Shown here: positions 1 to 4,847 of the stretch, piece by piece
Position numbering within the stretch: the stretch's first letter is position 1
Layout of the letters: each line of letters begins with the position of its first letter
NCBI GenBank assembly: GCA_002385485.1
Contig: DGDP01000068.1
Coordinates: 1-5,649, forward strand
Source: Acetomicrobium sp. UBA3949
GTDB lineage: Bacteria; Synergistota; Synergistia; Synergistales; Acetomicrobiaceae
DNA length: 5,649 nt
Reading direction: 5' to 3'
Made by a program: the position numbers and the translations under genes
The notes under the pieces: generated by a model
Seen by the model: the letters and a program-made list of their open reading frames with translations, nothing else
Database searches by the model: none
What the model was told of the DNA's origin: nothing

Positions 1-639
1 GTCAGAAAAAAAGGCGGGACAGAAGTAACGTTTAACGAAGAAATATTTAACCCAAGCAGCAAAAATAGTTCAATCGAGATAGATAGATTGATAAATATAT
101 ATAATCTATCTATCTATCAAAAAAATAATAATGAAGAAAAAATCGAAGAAAAAAGACGTATCCCACTACTAGAAATGGGCAAGTATGTGATGCTTTTAAG
201 TCTTCATTTGGCGGGCTTTCCTTTGAACGCGGTTACAGGAAGCCTGTTGGAAGCAATAAAGGGAAAAGACCCCGAGCTGGTTACGGCCTTTTGGATTTAC
301 GCCAAGGCAAGCACTGGCAGGATTAAATCTCCAGGTGCATATTTAATAAAGGTCCTTAAAAATAACGACACAGGAAGCCTGTCGAGCGAGATCATGGAAA
401 AGGCAAAAGTATGCATGAAAGCGGCACAGACGATCGTTCATGAGACGTATGACGAGCCGGAACTGGCCTTTTTGAAAAACCTTGCGCAGAAGCTGTCGCT
501 AACCGATGCATACTACAAAGACAGAATGTCGCTTACGGCAGAACTTAAAAGTGCAGGAAGAAATTTGATCGACGAGTGTGAAAGGACATTAAAGAAATTG
601 CCGGATAATAAAAATAACAAAAACAATCATGATTTCTAA
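1..639 (+). CDS. Hypothetical protein, 3' part of a gene cut by the window edge
   Basis: The frame is open from base 1 to the TAA at 637-639, so the gene starts upstream of the window; the TTG at 88 is not needed as a start. The visible 212 residues begin with a polar, lysine/asparagine-rich linker. A compact, mostly helical domain follows (from about residue 60 of the visible part), containing the phrases GFPLNAVTGSLLEAIKGKD, FWIYAKAS and SPGAYLIKVLKN, then a charged helical tail ending in an Asn/Lys-rich stretch. The SPGAYLIKVL segment loosely resembles the C-terminal helices of DnaD-like or plasmid replication proteins of Bacillota, but this is an impression only and I do not assign a function. 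No membrane segment or catalytic motif is seen. The linker is encoded by tetranucleotide repeats forming a 13-bp palindrome. A 32-bp repeat lies 36 bp after the stop. Confidence 0.8.
   Translation, partial: VRKKGGTEVTFNEEIFNPSSKNSSIEIDRLINIYNLSIYQKNNNEEKIEEKRRIPLLEMGKYVMLLSLHLAGFPLNAVTGSLLEAIKGKDPELVTAFWIYAKASTGRIKSPGAYLIKVLKNNDTGSLSSEIMEKAKVCMKAAQTIVHETYDEPELAFLKNLAQKLSLTDAYYKDRMSLTAELKSAGRNLIDECERTLKKLPDNKNNKNNHDF
77..115. repeat. 13-bp perfect inverted repeat built of GATA/TCTA tetranucleotides
   Basis: Positions 77-89 (AGATAGATAGATT) are exactly complementary to 103-115, with a 13-nt AT-only-but-one loop between. Each arm is a short tandem tetranucleotide tract (GATA on the left, TCTA on the right). 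It lies inside the open frame of the first gene, in the polar linker upstream of the folded domain. It could be a simple-sequence expansion or a protein-binding palindrome; the sequence does not decide. Confidence 0.75.
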
Positions 640-674
640 ATTAACGTTGATTTATTATCTTTATATTGCCTGTG

Positions 675-706
675 GCCCATCTGAGACGGCGCAGAAGGCA
701 TTAAAT
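675..706 (+). repeat. 32-bp direct repeat R2, copy 1 (3' of the first gene)
   Basis: This is identical over 32 bases to 5618-5649. Similarity continues weakly about 12 bases upstream in both copies. It can fold on the plus strand: TCTG (680-683) pairs with CAGA (692-695) around the loop AGACGGCG, and TGCCT (667-671) pairs with AGGCA (696-700). There is no T-run after it, so it is not a classical intrinsic terminator. Both copies sit about 36-38 bp after the stop of a plus-strand gene, which suggests a 3'-UTR or intergenic repeat family. Confidence 0.85.
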
Positions 707-728
707 TTACCTAAATAACCTAACTGAC

Positions 729-880
729 ATTAATTTAGATTGATATATGTGAAGGTTCCCCTGAATGAATTAAGGGGTTTCTAGGGATTGATACCCAAGG
801 CTTGCCTTCCCAAACCCAAAATATTTAGTGCGGCATTAACGTCACGGTCTAAGACTAAACCACAACACGGACACTTAAAA
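729..880 (-). ncRNA. Predicted omega RNA (reRNA) overlapping the tnpB 3' end
   Basis: TnpB proteins work with an RNA made from the tnpB 3' end and the element's right end, whose last bases lie outside the element and act as the guide. On the minus strand there are hairpins AAGG-CAAG-CCTT, then GGG (794-796)/CCC (784-786) spanning the stop codon, then CCCC/GGGG at 758-777. The predicted guide is the minus-strand sequence from 748 down to about 729, starting ATATATCAATCTAAATTAAT. The 5' limit is a guess. A second TnpB remnant near 5027-5054 shows the same GGG-loop-CCCTA-AA-CCC-loop-GGG order, which supports a real scaffold. Confidence 0.45.
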
Positions 881-1881
881 ACTCTTTTTGACAACGGCAT
901 TTTTTGTCGGTGTCCACAATTTGAGCAATTCTGACTGGTATAGGCGGGATTGACAGCCACAAACTTGCGTGCGGCCCATTCTGCCTTCATCGCAAGTAGT
1001 CGGAAGAATCCTGACCAAGCCGCGTCAGAAATGCTTTTAGCAAGACAGTGGTTGTGTAACATGCGGTTGACATAAATATCTTCAACGGCAATTATACCGA
1101 AGCAGTTAACTATTTTACGTGAGTGCTGATGAATGAAGTTTTGTCGTTTCCAAGCAATACGTTCGTGTATTCTGGCAACAACCTTGCGCCGCTTCTTTCG
1201 TTCACGTGTTCCTTTTTCAGCTTTAGATAACTTACGTTGTGCTTTTACCAGCTCATTTTCTTCCCGGCGAAAGAACTTCGGATTTTCAATCTTTTCACCA
1301 GTTGAAAGGGTAGCAAACGAGTGAAGGCCGACATCAATACCTACGGCTTCATTATTCTGCGGTAAAGGAGTTGATTCCCATTCACAGGAAAACATGACGT
1401 ACCATTTACTGGTAAAAGAACGCTTAATAGTGCAAGTTTTAATCTTGCCTTCGATAGGGCGGTGCAGAACAACTTTGATATCACCTATCTTAGAAAGTCG
1501 CAAAACATTGCCATTAAGGCTAAAGCCATTTTGCGGGAAGGTGAAACTATCATAACGTCCCTTACCACGAAAGCGGGGGTAGCCGGGCTTTTCGCCAGCT
1601 CTTACCCTGCGGAAGAATGCTTTAAATGCAAGGTCAACACGGACAGCAACATTCTGCAAAACTTGAGAATGTATATTGGCAAGGGAAAGACGCTGTTCTT
1701 TAAGAACGGGGAGACTTTTTGCTTGAGTATAATAATTAATACTTTTCTGTTCTTGTTCCCATGCTTCTTTCCGTTCAGCAATAAAATGATTGAACAGCCA
1801 GCGGCAATCTTCAAGCCATTGGCTCATTATGTGAACTTGTTTTTTGGTCGGGTATATGCGGTATTTGAATGTTTTAAGCAA
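781..1881 (-). CDS. tnpB: TnpB, RNA-guided DNA endonuclease of an IS200/IS605-type element
   Basis: The 366-residue protein is near the usual length for TnpB. The N-terminal OrfB helix-turn-helix region starts with FKYRIYPTKKQ. RuvC-I is at VGIDVG with Asp183, RuvC-II at IIAVED with Glu267, a zinc finger has Cys319, Cys322, Cys337 and Cys340, and RuvC-III is DRDVNAALNI with Asp347. All three catalytic acids and all four cysteines are present, so the nuclease should be active. An arginine/lysine-rich stretch (residues 213-247) fits nucleic-acid binding. The start is TTG: an in-frame TGA lies three codons upstream, and AAGGTGA precedes the TTG with 6-base spacing. The protein would cut DNA matched by its omega RNA next to a short motif, favouring retention of the element. 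It runs convergent to the first gene, and no tnpA is nearby. Confidence 0.95.
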   Translation of the reverse strand: MLKTFKYRIYPTKKQVHIMSQWLEDCRWLFNHFIAERKEAWEQEQKSINYYTQAKSLPVLKEQRLSLANIHSQVLQNVAVRVDLAFKAFFRRVRAGEKPGYPRFRGKGRYDSFTFPQNGFSLNGNVLRLSKIGDIKVVLHRPIEGKIKTCTIKRSFTSKWYVMFSCEWESTPLPQNNEAVGIDVGLHSFATLSTGEKIENPKFFRREENELVKAQRKLSKAEKGTRERKKRRKVVARIHERIAWKRQNFIHQHSRKIVNCFGIIAVEDIYVNRMLHNHCLAKSISDAAWSGFFRLLAMKAEWAARKFVAVNPAYTSQNCSNCGHRQKMPLSKRVFKCPCCGLVLDRDVNAALNILGLGRQALGINP

Positions 1882-1887
1882 AGTACA

Positions 1888-1894
1888 TCACCTT
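1888..1894 (-). promoter_or_regulatory. Ribosome binding site that fixes the TTG start of tnpB
   Basis: The minus strand reads AAGGTGA, ending 6 bases before the TTG at 1881-1879. The ATG overlapping this site opens a frame that stops after two further codons, and an in-frame TGA precedes the TTG, so TTG is the only sensible start. Confidence 0.7.
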
Positions 1895-1900
1895 GCTTAA

Positions 1901-1929
1901 ATTATACCGTGTCTTCAGAAAAGGTACAA
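1901..1929 (-). promoter_or_regulatory. Sigma-A/sigma-70-type promoter of tnpB
   Basis: On the minus strand, TTGTAC (1929-1924) and a perfect TATAAT (1906-1901) are separated by exactly 17 bases. The predicted start point is near 1894, giving a leader of only about 12-15 bases that begins at or next to the ribosome binding site. The -35 box overlaps one arm of a 9-bp inverted repeat (1926-1934), so it may be occluded by structure or a bound protein. Confidence 0.7.
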
Positions 1930-1999
1930 GTCGCCTTTCGTCCCCTGATTGAATTATGTGATGCAGGAATTTATGAAGAAATTGCTTCTTGCGACTTGT
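1926..1999. repeat. 9-bp inverted repeat around the presumed left end of the tnpB element
   Basis: ACAAGTCGC (1926-1934) is the exact reverse complement of GCGACTTGT (1991-1999), 56 bases apart. Inside, AAGAA (1976-1980) and TTCTT (1986-1990) form a smaller stem directly abutting the right arm. One arm overlaps the tnpB -35 box. Such pairs could be the subterminal structure recognised by a Y1 transposase; if so, the true left end may lie beyond 1999 rather than at 1972. Confidence 0.5.
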
Positions 2000-2306
2000 T
2001 AACTTTATTGACCAGGTTCATAAATGTATACAATAAATATTTGTTGAGTGCGGAGTTGGGGTGGCTACCCTTGTACTTTAAGTTATTTTGCAGGCATCAT
2101 CGGTCTATCATCATCCATTCTCCTTTGTCGAGATACTTTCCCATATTTTGGATATCCCATCCTGTTTGAATATTTTTAAAACCTGTATGGTTATTTTTCT
2201 TGTTTTGACGAGACTTGGAAATACGACAACTAATTTTGACATTCAAATAAAGACATAAAGTCTATAATAGATACAGCTGTAGATGAGATGAAACTGGTCA
2301 AGCGGC
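1973..2306. other. Intergenic stretch with no convincing gene
   Basis: This spacer lies between the tnpB element and the 3' end of the restriction gene. A plus-strand open frame crosses 1918-2169 and encodes a protein-like stretch (LIELCDAGIYEEIASCD and onward), but it is continuous with the antisense of tnpB, has no start or ribosome site of its own and overlaps the tnpB promoter. I regard it as a possible gene remnant at best. The stretch also holds repeat R1 copy 1 and, at 2236-2268, TTGACA and TATAAT 21 bases apart on the plus strand. AGAC/GTCT (2251-2263) forms a small stem, but there is no strong terminator for the restriction gene. Confidence 0.5.
2119..2210 (+). repeat. Imperfect direct repeat R1, copy 1 (3' side of the R-M operon)
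   Basis: This matches 4733-4847 in the same orientation. The best core is 2150-2183 against 4784-4816, with 31 of 34 aligned columns identical. Both copies begin with TCTCCTTT and share CATAT, ATCCCAT, CTGTTTGAATATTTT and AAAACC in order. Copy 1 is shorter by gaps of about 8 and 7 bases on its left. Read on the minus strand, the shared block ends in AAAGGAGA, which looks like a ribosome binding site, but no long frame follows it here. Together the copies bracket the R-M genes. Confidence 0.7.
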
Positions 2307-3599
2307 TTATTCGTTTATTAGGCTAAGAATCCAGTTTAACCAGCCTTTGACGGTAGAAGAACGACGCTCAAATGTACTATTGCTGTTAACGTTATATAGG
2401 TTTGACGCCTTCATTATTTGAATTATTTCACTAGTTGGGGGCATATTGCCGTTTTCAAAATACTTTCGGAGAGTATCATTAAAAACCTTATGGGATAAAA
2501 TTAAATTGCAATATCCTAGCTGACGTTGCTTGTATTTCTCCCCTAAAATACGTTTACCTATTTCGCTTAATCTATAGACAGGCGTTGTTGCATCTTTTCG
2601 TTTTTCAAGCAAACCAAGATACCGTGCCGCGTCGGTGTAATAATTCGTTTGACGTACATCAAAGGCGTACTGCTCAGTGACTTCATTGCGGCTTAATTCT
2701 TGTTCACTCAGCAATTCACAAAGGTTAATAATTCGCTCAAATTTATCCGCTTGCGGAAAAGGTATTTGTGGCTCCTTGACAATCACAGCATTTTGTAAAA
2801 CCTTCTGAATATCTGCCATTTTAATAATTGTATATTCAATTGAATATTTTTTCTGATTTACCAAAGCCAGCGAATTGTAGCAATTTATATCTTGAAAAGT
2901 ATATTCATACAGCTGGTATATCCCATTTGAATAAACTAAAAATAAAGACCTAACCCGTTTTTGAACTCGATTTCGCCAAACTCTAAATGGATAATAAAGC
3001 TGTCTTACTAAAAAATCTTCTGATAAGTCGCGTTTTGCTTCAAATAATGCTAAGCTTTCCAGGCCTTCATATGCTGCATCAATTTCAATCTGCGAGTTGT
3101 TTACCTGCATCCGACAAGGCGCGCTGGTTCTTGTATTTATAATATCAAACTCAAAAACTCCCGAGCCCATGCGCCCAGAAACTGTAGAAATTAAATCTTC
3201 ATCCTGTAAAAAATCGGAAATAATCCCCGCAGCCGCGGCACAATTAAGGGCAATAGTTTCGCTTGGAATATTGTTTAAGTTCAAACTTTGAATATATGTT
3301 GGAAGGGAAACTTTTTTAATAGGCGCATTGTTTTCTTCAAATTTATGATATGCATCAAAATGCGAAATAATATAATCGCCCCTTGTAATGGGGAGAATGG
3401 CTAGTTGATTATCTAAAAAGATTTTCGGTAGGTTTATTGTATGGTCAAACTTTGCCATAAGGCGGGGTTCTCTGAATTCTTTAATTTGTGCTGCTGAGAT
3501 CTTATATTGACCATGGTTGTCAATTCGCTTAAGTATGTCGTATTTTTCAAATAATTTTTCCCAGGCGATATCATTCAGGCTGTGTGGTGATTTACTCAT
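2307..3599 (-). CDS. Type II restriction endonuclease, PD-(D/E)XK fold
   Basis: The 430-residue protein has a PD-(D/E)XK active site: Asp174 in QIEIDAAYEG and Glu187-x-Lys189 in LALFEAKRD. The phrase VRQLYYPFRVW (residues 198-208) follows; this arrangement is typical of type II restriction enzymes paired with Dam-class methyltransferases. Residues 285-355 form a winged-helix-like module (KFERIINLCELLSEQ, FDVRQTNYYTDAARYLGLLEK) that probably contacts DNA. The ATG start overlaps the last 8 bases of the methyltransferase gene (ATGAGTAA), with a weak GTGAG ribosome site, so translation is probably coupled and the nuclease is made after its protecting methylase. The recognition site cannot be read from this protein; by partnership GATC is likely. 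There is no frameshift, and the active-site residues are complete. Confidence 0.88.
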   Translation of the reverse strand: MSKSPHSLNDIAWEKLFEKYDILKRIDNHGQYKISAAQIKEFREPRLMAKFDHTINLPKIFLDNQLAILPITRGDYIISHFDAYHKFEENNAPIKKVSLPTYIQSLNLNNIPSETIALNCAAAAGIISDFLQDEDLISTVSGRMGSGVFEFDIINTRTSAPCRMQVNNSQIEIDAAYEGLESLALFEAKRDLSEDFLVRQLYYPFRVWRNRVQKRVRSLFLVYSNGIYQLYEYTFQDINCYNSLALVNQKKYSIEYTIIKMADIQKVLQNAVIVKEPQIPFPQADKFERIINLCELLSEQELSRNEVTEQYAFDVRQTNYYTDAARYLGLLEKRKDATTPVYRLSEIGKRILGEKYKQRQLGYCNLILSHKVFNDTLRKYFENGNMPPTSEIIQIMKASNLYNVNSNSTFERRSSTVKGWLNWILSLINE

Positions 3600-4428
3600 A
3601 ATTTCTCACTACCACTTCGTCAACTTCTCCACGTTTTGCAGAAACTGAATTAACTGCTCTTTTAGCTCGAACTATAGTAATGTTATAAGCCGAGTATTGC
3701 TCTTTGATAAAATCAGTTGCGGAATTCGAGAGCATGAACTTAATTCCCCTTCTATCTAAATCATCGCAACACTTACGTAATCTTATCTGGTCATCACGTG
3801 TGAATCCACCTTTCGAATATCCTGTAAAACAAGACGTATCTGAAACGGGGTCATACGGCGGGTCAAGATAAACAAACGTGCCTTTAGGCAACGACTTCAA
3901 CACTTCTGCATAATCAACGGAAGTTAAATAAATCGTTGCTTTATTGAAATAGGAACTTACTGCCCGCAAGACGGGGGCATTTACGATATTGGGGTTGCGA
4001 TAGTTGCCAAAGGGAGAGTTAAATTCACCGGCACTGTTCACCCTAAATAATCCGTTATAACAAGTTTTGTTAAGATAAAGTATGCGGGCAGCTTTTTGAA
4101 CATCTGATAAAGCAGAATACTTTGTTTTATCCCTATCCCAATCCCTGACGGCATAAAAACAGTCAGCGTCATTTTTGAACTCTTGTAAAGCTTTGATTAA
4201 GGATTCCACGTCATCTTTTATAACCTTGTAAACATTGATTAAATCAGCGTTTATGTCGTTGACGTATGCCGTGTCAGGCTGTAAAGCAAAAAGCAAAGCC
4301 CCGCCGCCAACAAATGGTTCGCAATATGTAGTAATATTTTTCGGAAGCAATGGAATCAACACATCAAGCAACTGTCTCTTGCCACCAACCCACTTCAAAA
4401 CAGGGGCAACTAACTTATTTTTCTTCAT
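3592..4428 (-). CDS. dam: D12-class (Dam-like) DNA N6-adenine methyltransferase of the R-M system
   Basis: The 278-residue protein transfers a methyl group from S-adenosylmethionine to adenine N6, protecting DNA from the partner nuclease. Motif order is that of the alpha group: motif X LKWVGGKRQ (11-19), motif I EPFVGGGALLF (37-47), NDIN (57-60), the Dam-family signature NKTCYNGLFRVN (120-131) with NSPFGNY (137-143), catalytic motif IV DPPY (189-192), and SNS (234-236) with a C-terminal RAVNSVSAKR segment. The YNGLFRVN/PFG.Y signature is shared by GATC enzymes such as Dam, DpnM and M.MboIA, so GATC is the probable target. The ATG start has a strong GGGGGAG site 6 bases upstream (4435-4441). 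It is first in a two-gene operon and overlaps the endonuclease gene by 8 bp. It might also be called dpnM-like. Confidence 0.93.
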   Translation of the reverse strand: MKKNKLVAPVLKWVGGKRQLLDVLIPLLPKNITTYCEPFVGGGALLFALQPDTAYVNDINADLINVYKVIKDDVESLIKALQEFKNDADCFYAVRDWDRDKTKYSALSDVQKAARILYLNKTCYNGLFRVNSAGEFNSPFGNYRNPNIVNAPVLRAVSSYFNKATIYLTSVDYAEVLKSLPKGTFVYLDPPYDPVSDTSCFTGYSKGGFTRDDQIRLRKCCDDLDRRGIKFMLSNSATDFIKEQYSAYNITIVRAKRAVNSVSAKRGEVDEVVVRNYE

Positions 4429-4441
4429 TCAAATCTCCCCC

Positions 4442-4732
4442 TTGAATACAAATACACAATTAACATTTAAGCGTTGGGATTGTTCTTGAAAATTTCTTTA
4501 CGAAGGCCGAAAAAGCCAAGCTCCGTATCCCCAACATAAGAAGGCCGAAAAGAACAATAAGGAGCGCAAAACGACAATACCGTGACATGGCCTTCGCGGG
4601 AACGTAAAGGCCCCCACTTAACATCCTGAAAGCCACTGAAGGGATCAAACAGGGGCCTTTACCGGGCAAAAACCCTTTATTGTTGATGAACTTCAAGAAC
4701 TTTTCTTTATCAAAAATAAGCACTTCCGCAAG
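4442..4732. other. Structure-rich spacer upstream of the methyltransferase; no convincing gene
   Basis: About 290 bp between the methyltransferase ribosome site and repeat R1 copy 2 hold several nested inverted repeats: ATTGTTCTT (4479-4487) with AAGAACAAT (4550-4558), GGC/GCC around CGAAAAA (4505-4517), GAAGGCC (4540-4546) with GGCCTTC (4589-4595), the 11-bp pair at 4604-4662, and GGG/CCC around CAAAAA (4664-4675). GAAGGCCGAAAA also occurs twice directly (4502, 4540). A minus-strand GTG frame of 87 codons crosses it (4460-4723) but matches nothing I know. It could be a leader RNA of the R-M operon, a separate structured RNA, or mobile-element debris. Confidence 0.45.
4604..4662. repeat. 11-bp perfect inverted repeat, long hairpin
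   Basis: GTAAAGGCCCC (4604-4614) is exactly complementary to GGGGCCTTTAC (4652-4662), with a 37-nt loop that itself contains ATCC/GGAT (4623-4626 with 4642-4645). This GC-rich stem in an AT-rich spacer is the strongest hairpin of the window. There is no T-run after either side, so it is not a simple terminator. Confidence 0.75.
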
Positions 4733-4847
4733 TCTCCTTTACGTCTTTGTCAAAAGCTTGAAAATAATTTTAACATATGTTCCGGACATCCCATTCTGTT
4801 TGAATATTTTAAAACCCGCGTAATTATGAGCTTTTCTTATTTTGGAG
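4733..4847 (+). repeat. Imperfect direct repeat R1, copy 2 (5' side of the R-M operon)
   Basis: This is the longer partner of the copy at 2119-2210, in the same orientation. It includes the near-palindrome ATGTTCCGGACAT (4777-4789), the conserved core and a T-rich tail. It ends within a few bases of where recognisable TnpB coding similarity begins (about 4845), so the repeat abuts the broken TnpB directly. Confidence 0.7.
4747..4776 (+). promoter_or_regulatory. Possible weak promoter for the TnpB-tail/Panacea chimera
   Basis: On the plus strand, TTGTCA (4747-4752) and TAACAT (4771-4776) are 18 bases apart inside repeat R1 copy 2. The -10 box matches consensus at only four of six positions. 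If used, it would give a leader of about 55-60 bases before the TTG at 4842. Confidence 0.25.

Larger units (their letters stand above)
749..1972 (-). mobile_element. tnpB-only IS200/IS605-family element (IS1341-like), ends approximate
   Basis: The element carries only an intact tnpB and no Y1 transposase tnpA, so it would have to be mobilised in trans. The right end lies just after the tnpB stop: a CCCCT (758-762)/AGGGG (773-777) hairpin is followed on the minus strand by TTCAC (749-753), a plausible right tip. On the left, a minus-strand TTCAT at 1973-1977 is a plausible target motif, putting the element start at 1972. That gives about 1.22 kb, with 91 bp between left tip and tnpB start, usual for the family. 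There are no terminal inverted repeats or target duplications, as expected for IS605. The ends are inferred from spacing and motif likeness, not from an empty site, and could be off by tens of bases on the left. Confidence 0.55.

Noticed and set aside
88..90. TTG at 88 as the start of the first gene
   Set aside because: The same frame is open back to base 1, there is no ribosome site before 88, and the position is inside a low-complexity linker.
736..745. TAGATTGATA shared between the predicted TnpB guide region and 84-93 in the first gene
   Set aside because: Ten AT-rich bases only; expected by chance, and no suitable flanking motif is seen.
758..777. CCCCT/AGGGG hairpin as an intrinsic terminator
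   Set aside because: The stem is only 5 bp with a long loop and no T-run on either side. It fits the right-end hairpin of the IS/omega RNA better.
1462..2169. Plus-strand open frame of 235 codons
   Set aside because: More than half is the antisense of tnpB. The remainder overlaps the tnpB promoter and R1 and has no start signal; at most 1918-2170 is a gene remnant.
2236..2268. TTGACA and TATAAT on the plus strand, pointing antisense into the endonuclease gene
   Set aside because: The spacing is 21 bases, too long for a normal sigma-A promoter, and no plus-strand gene follows.
4460..4723. Minus-strand GTG frame of 87 codons with AAAGGAG 10 bases upstream and a hydrophobic stretch
   Set aside because: Spacing to the ribosome site is long, the protein resembles nothing I know and has no controller-type helix-turn-helix, and the frame is crossed by several strong inverted repeats better explained as RNA or DNA structure.
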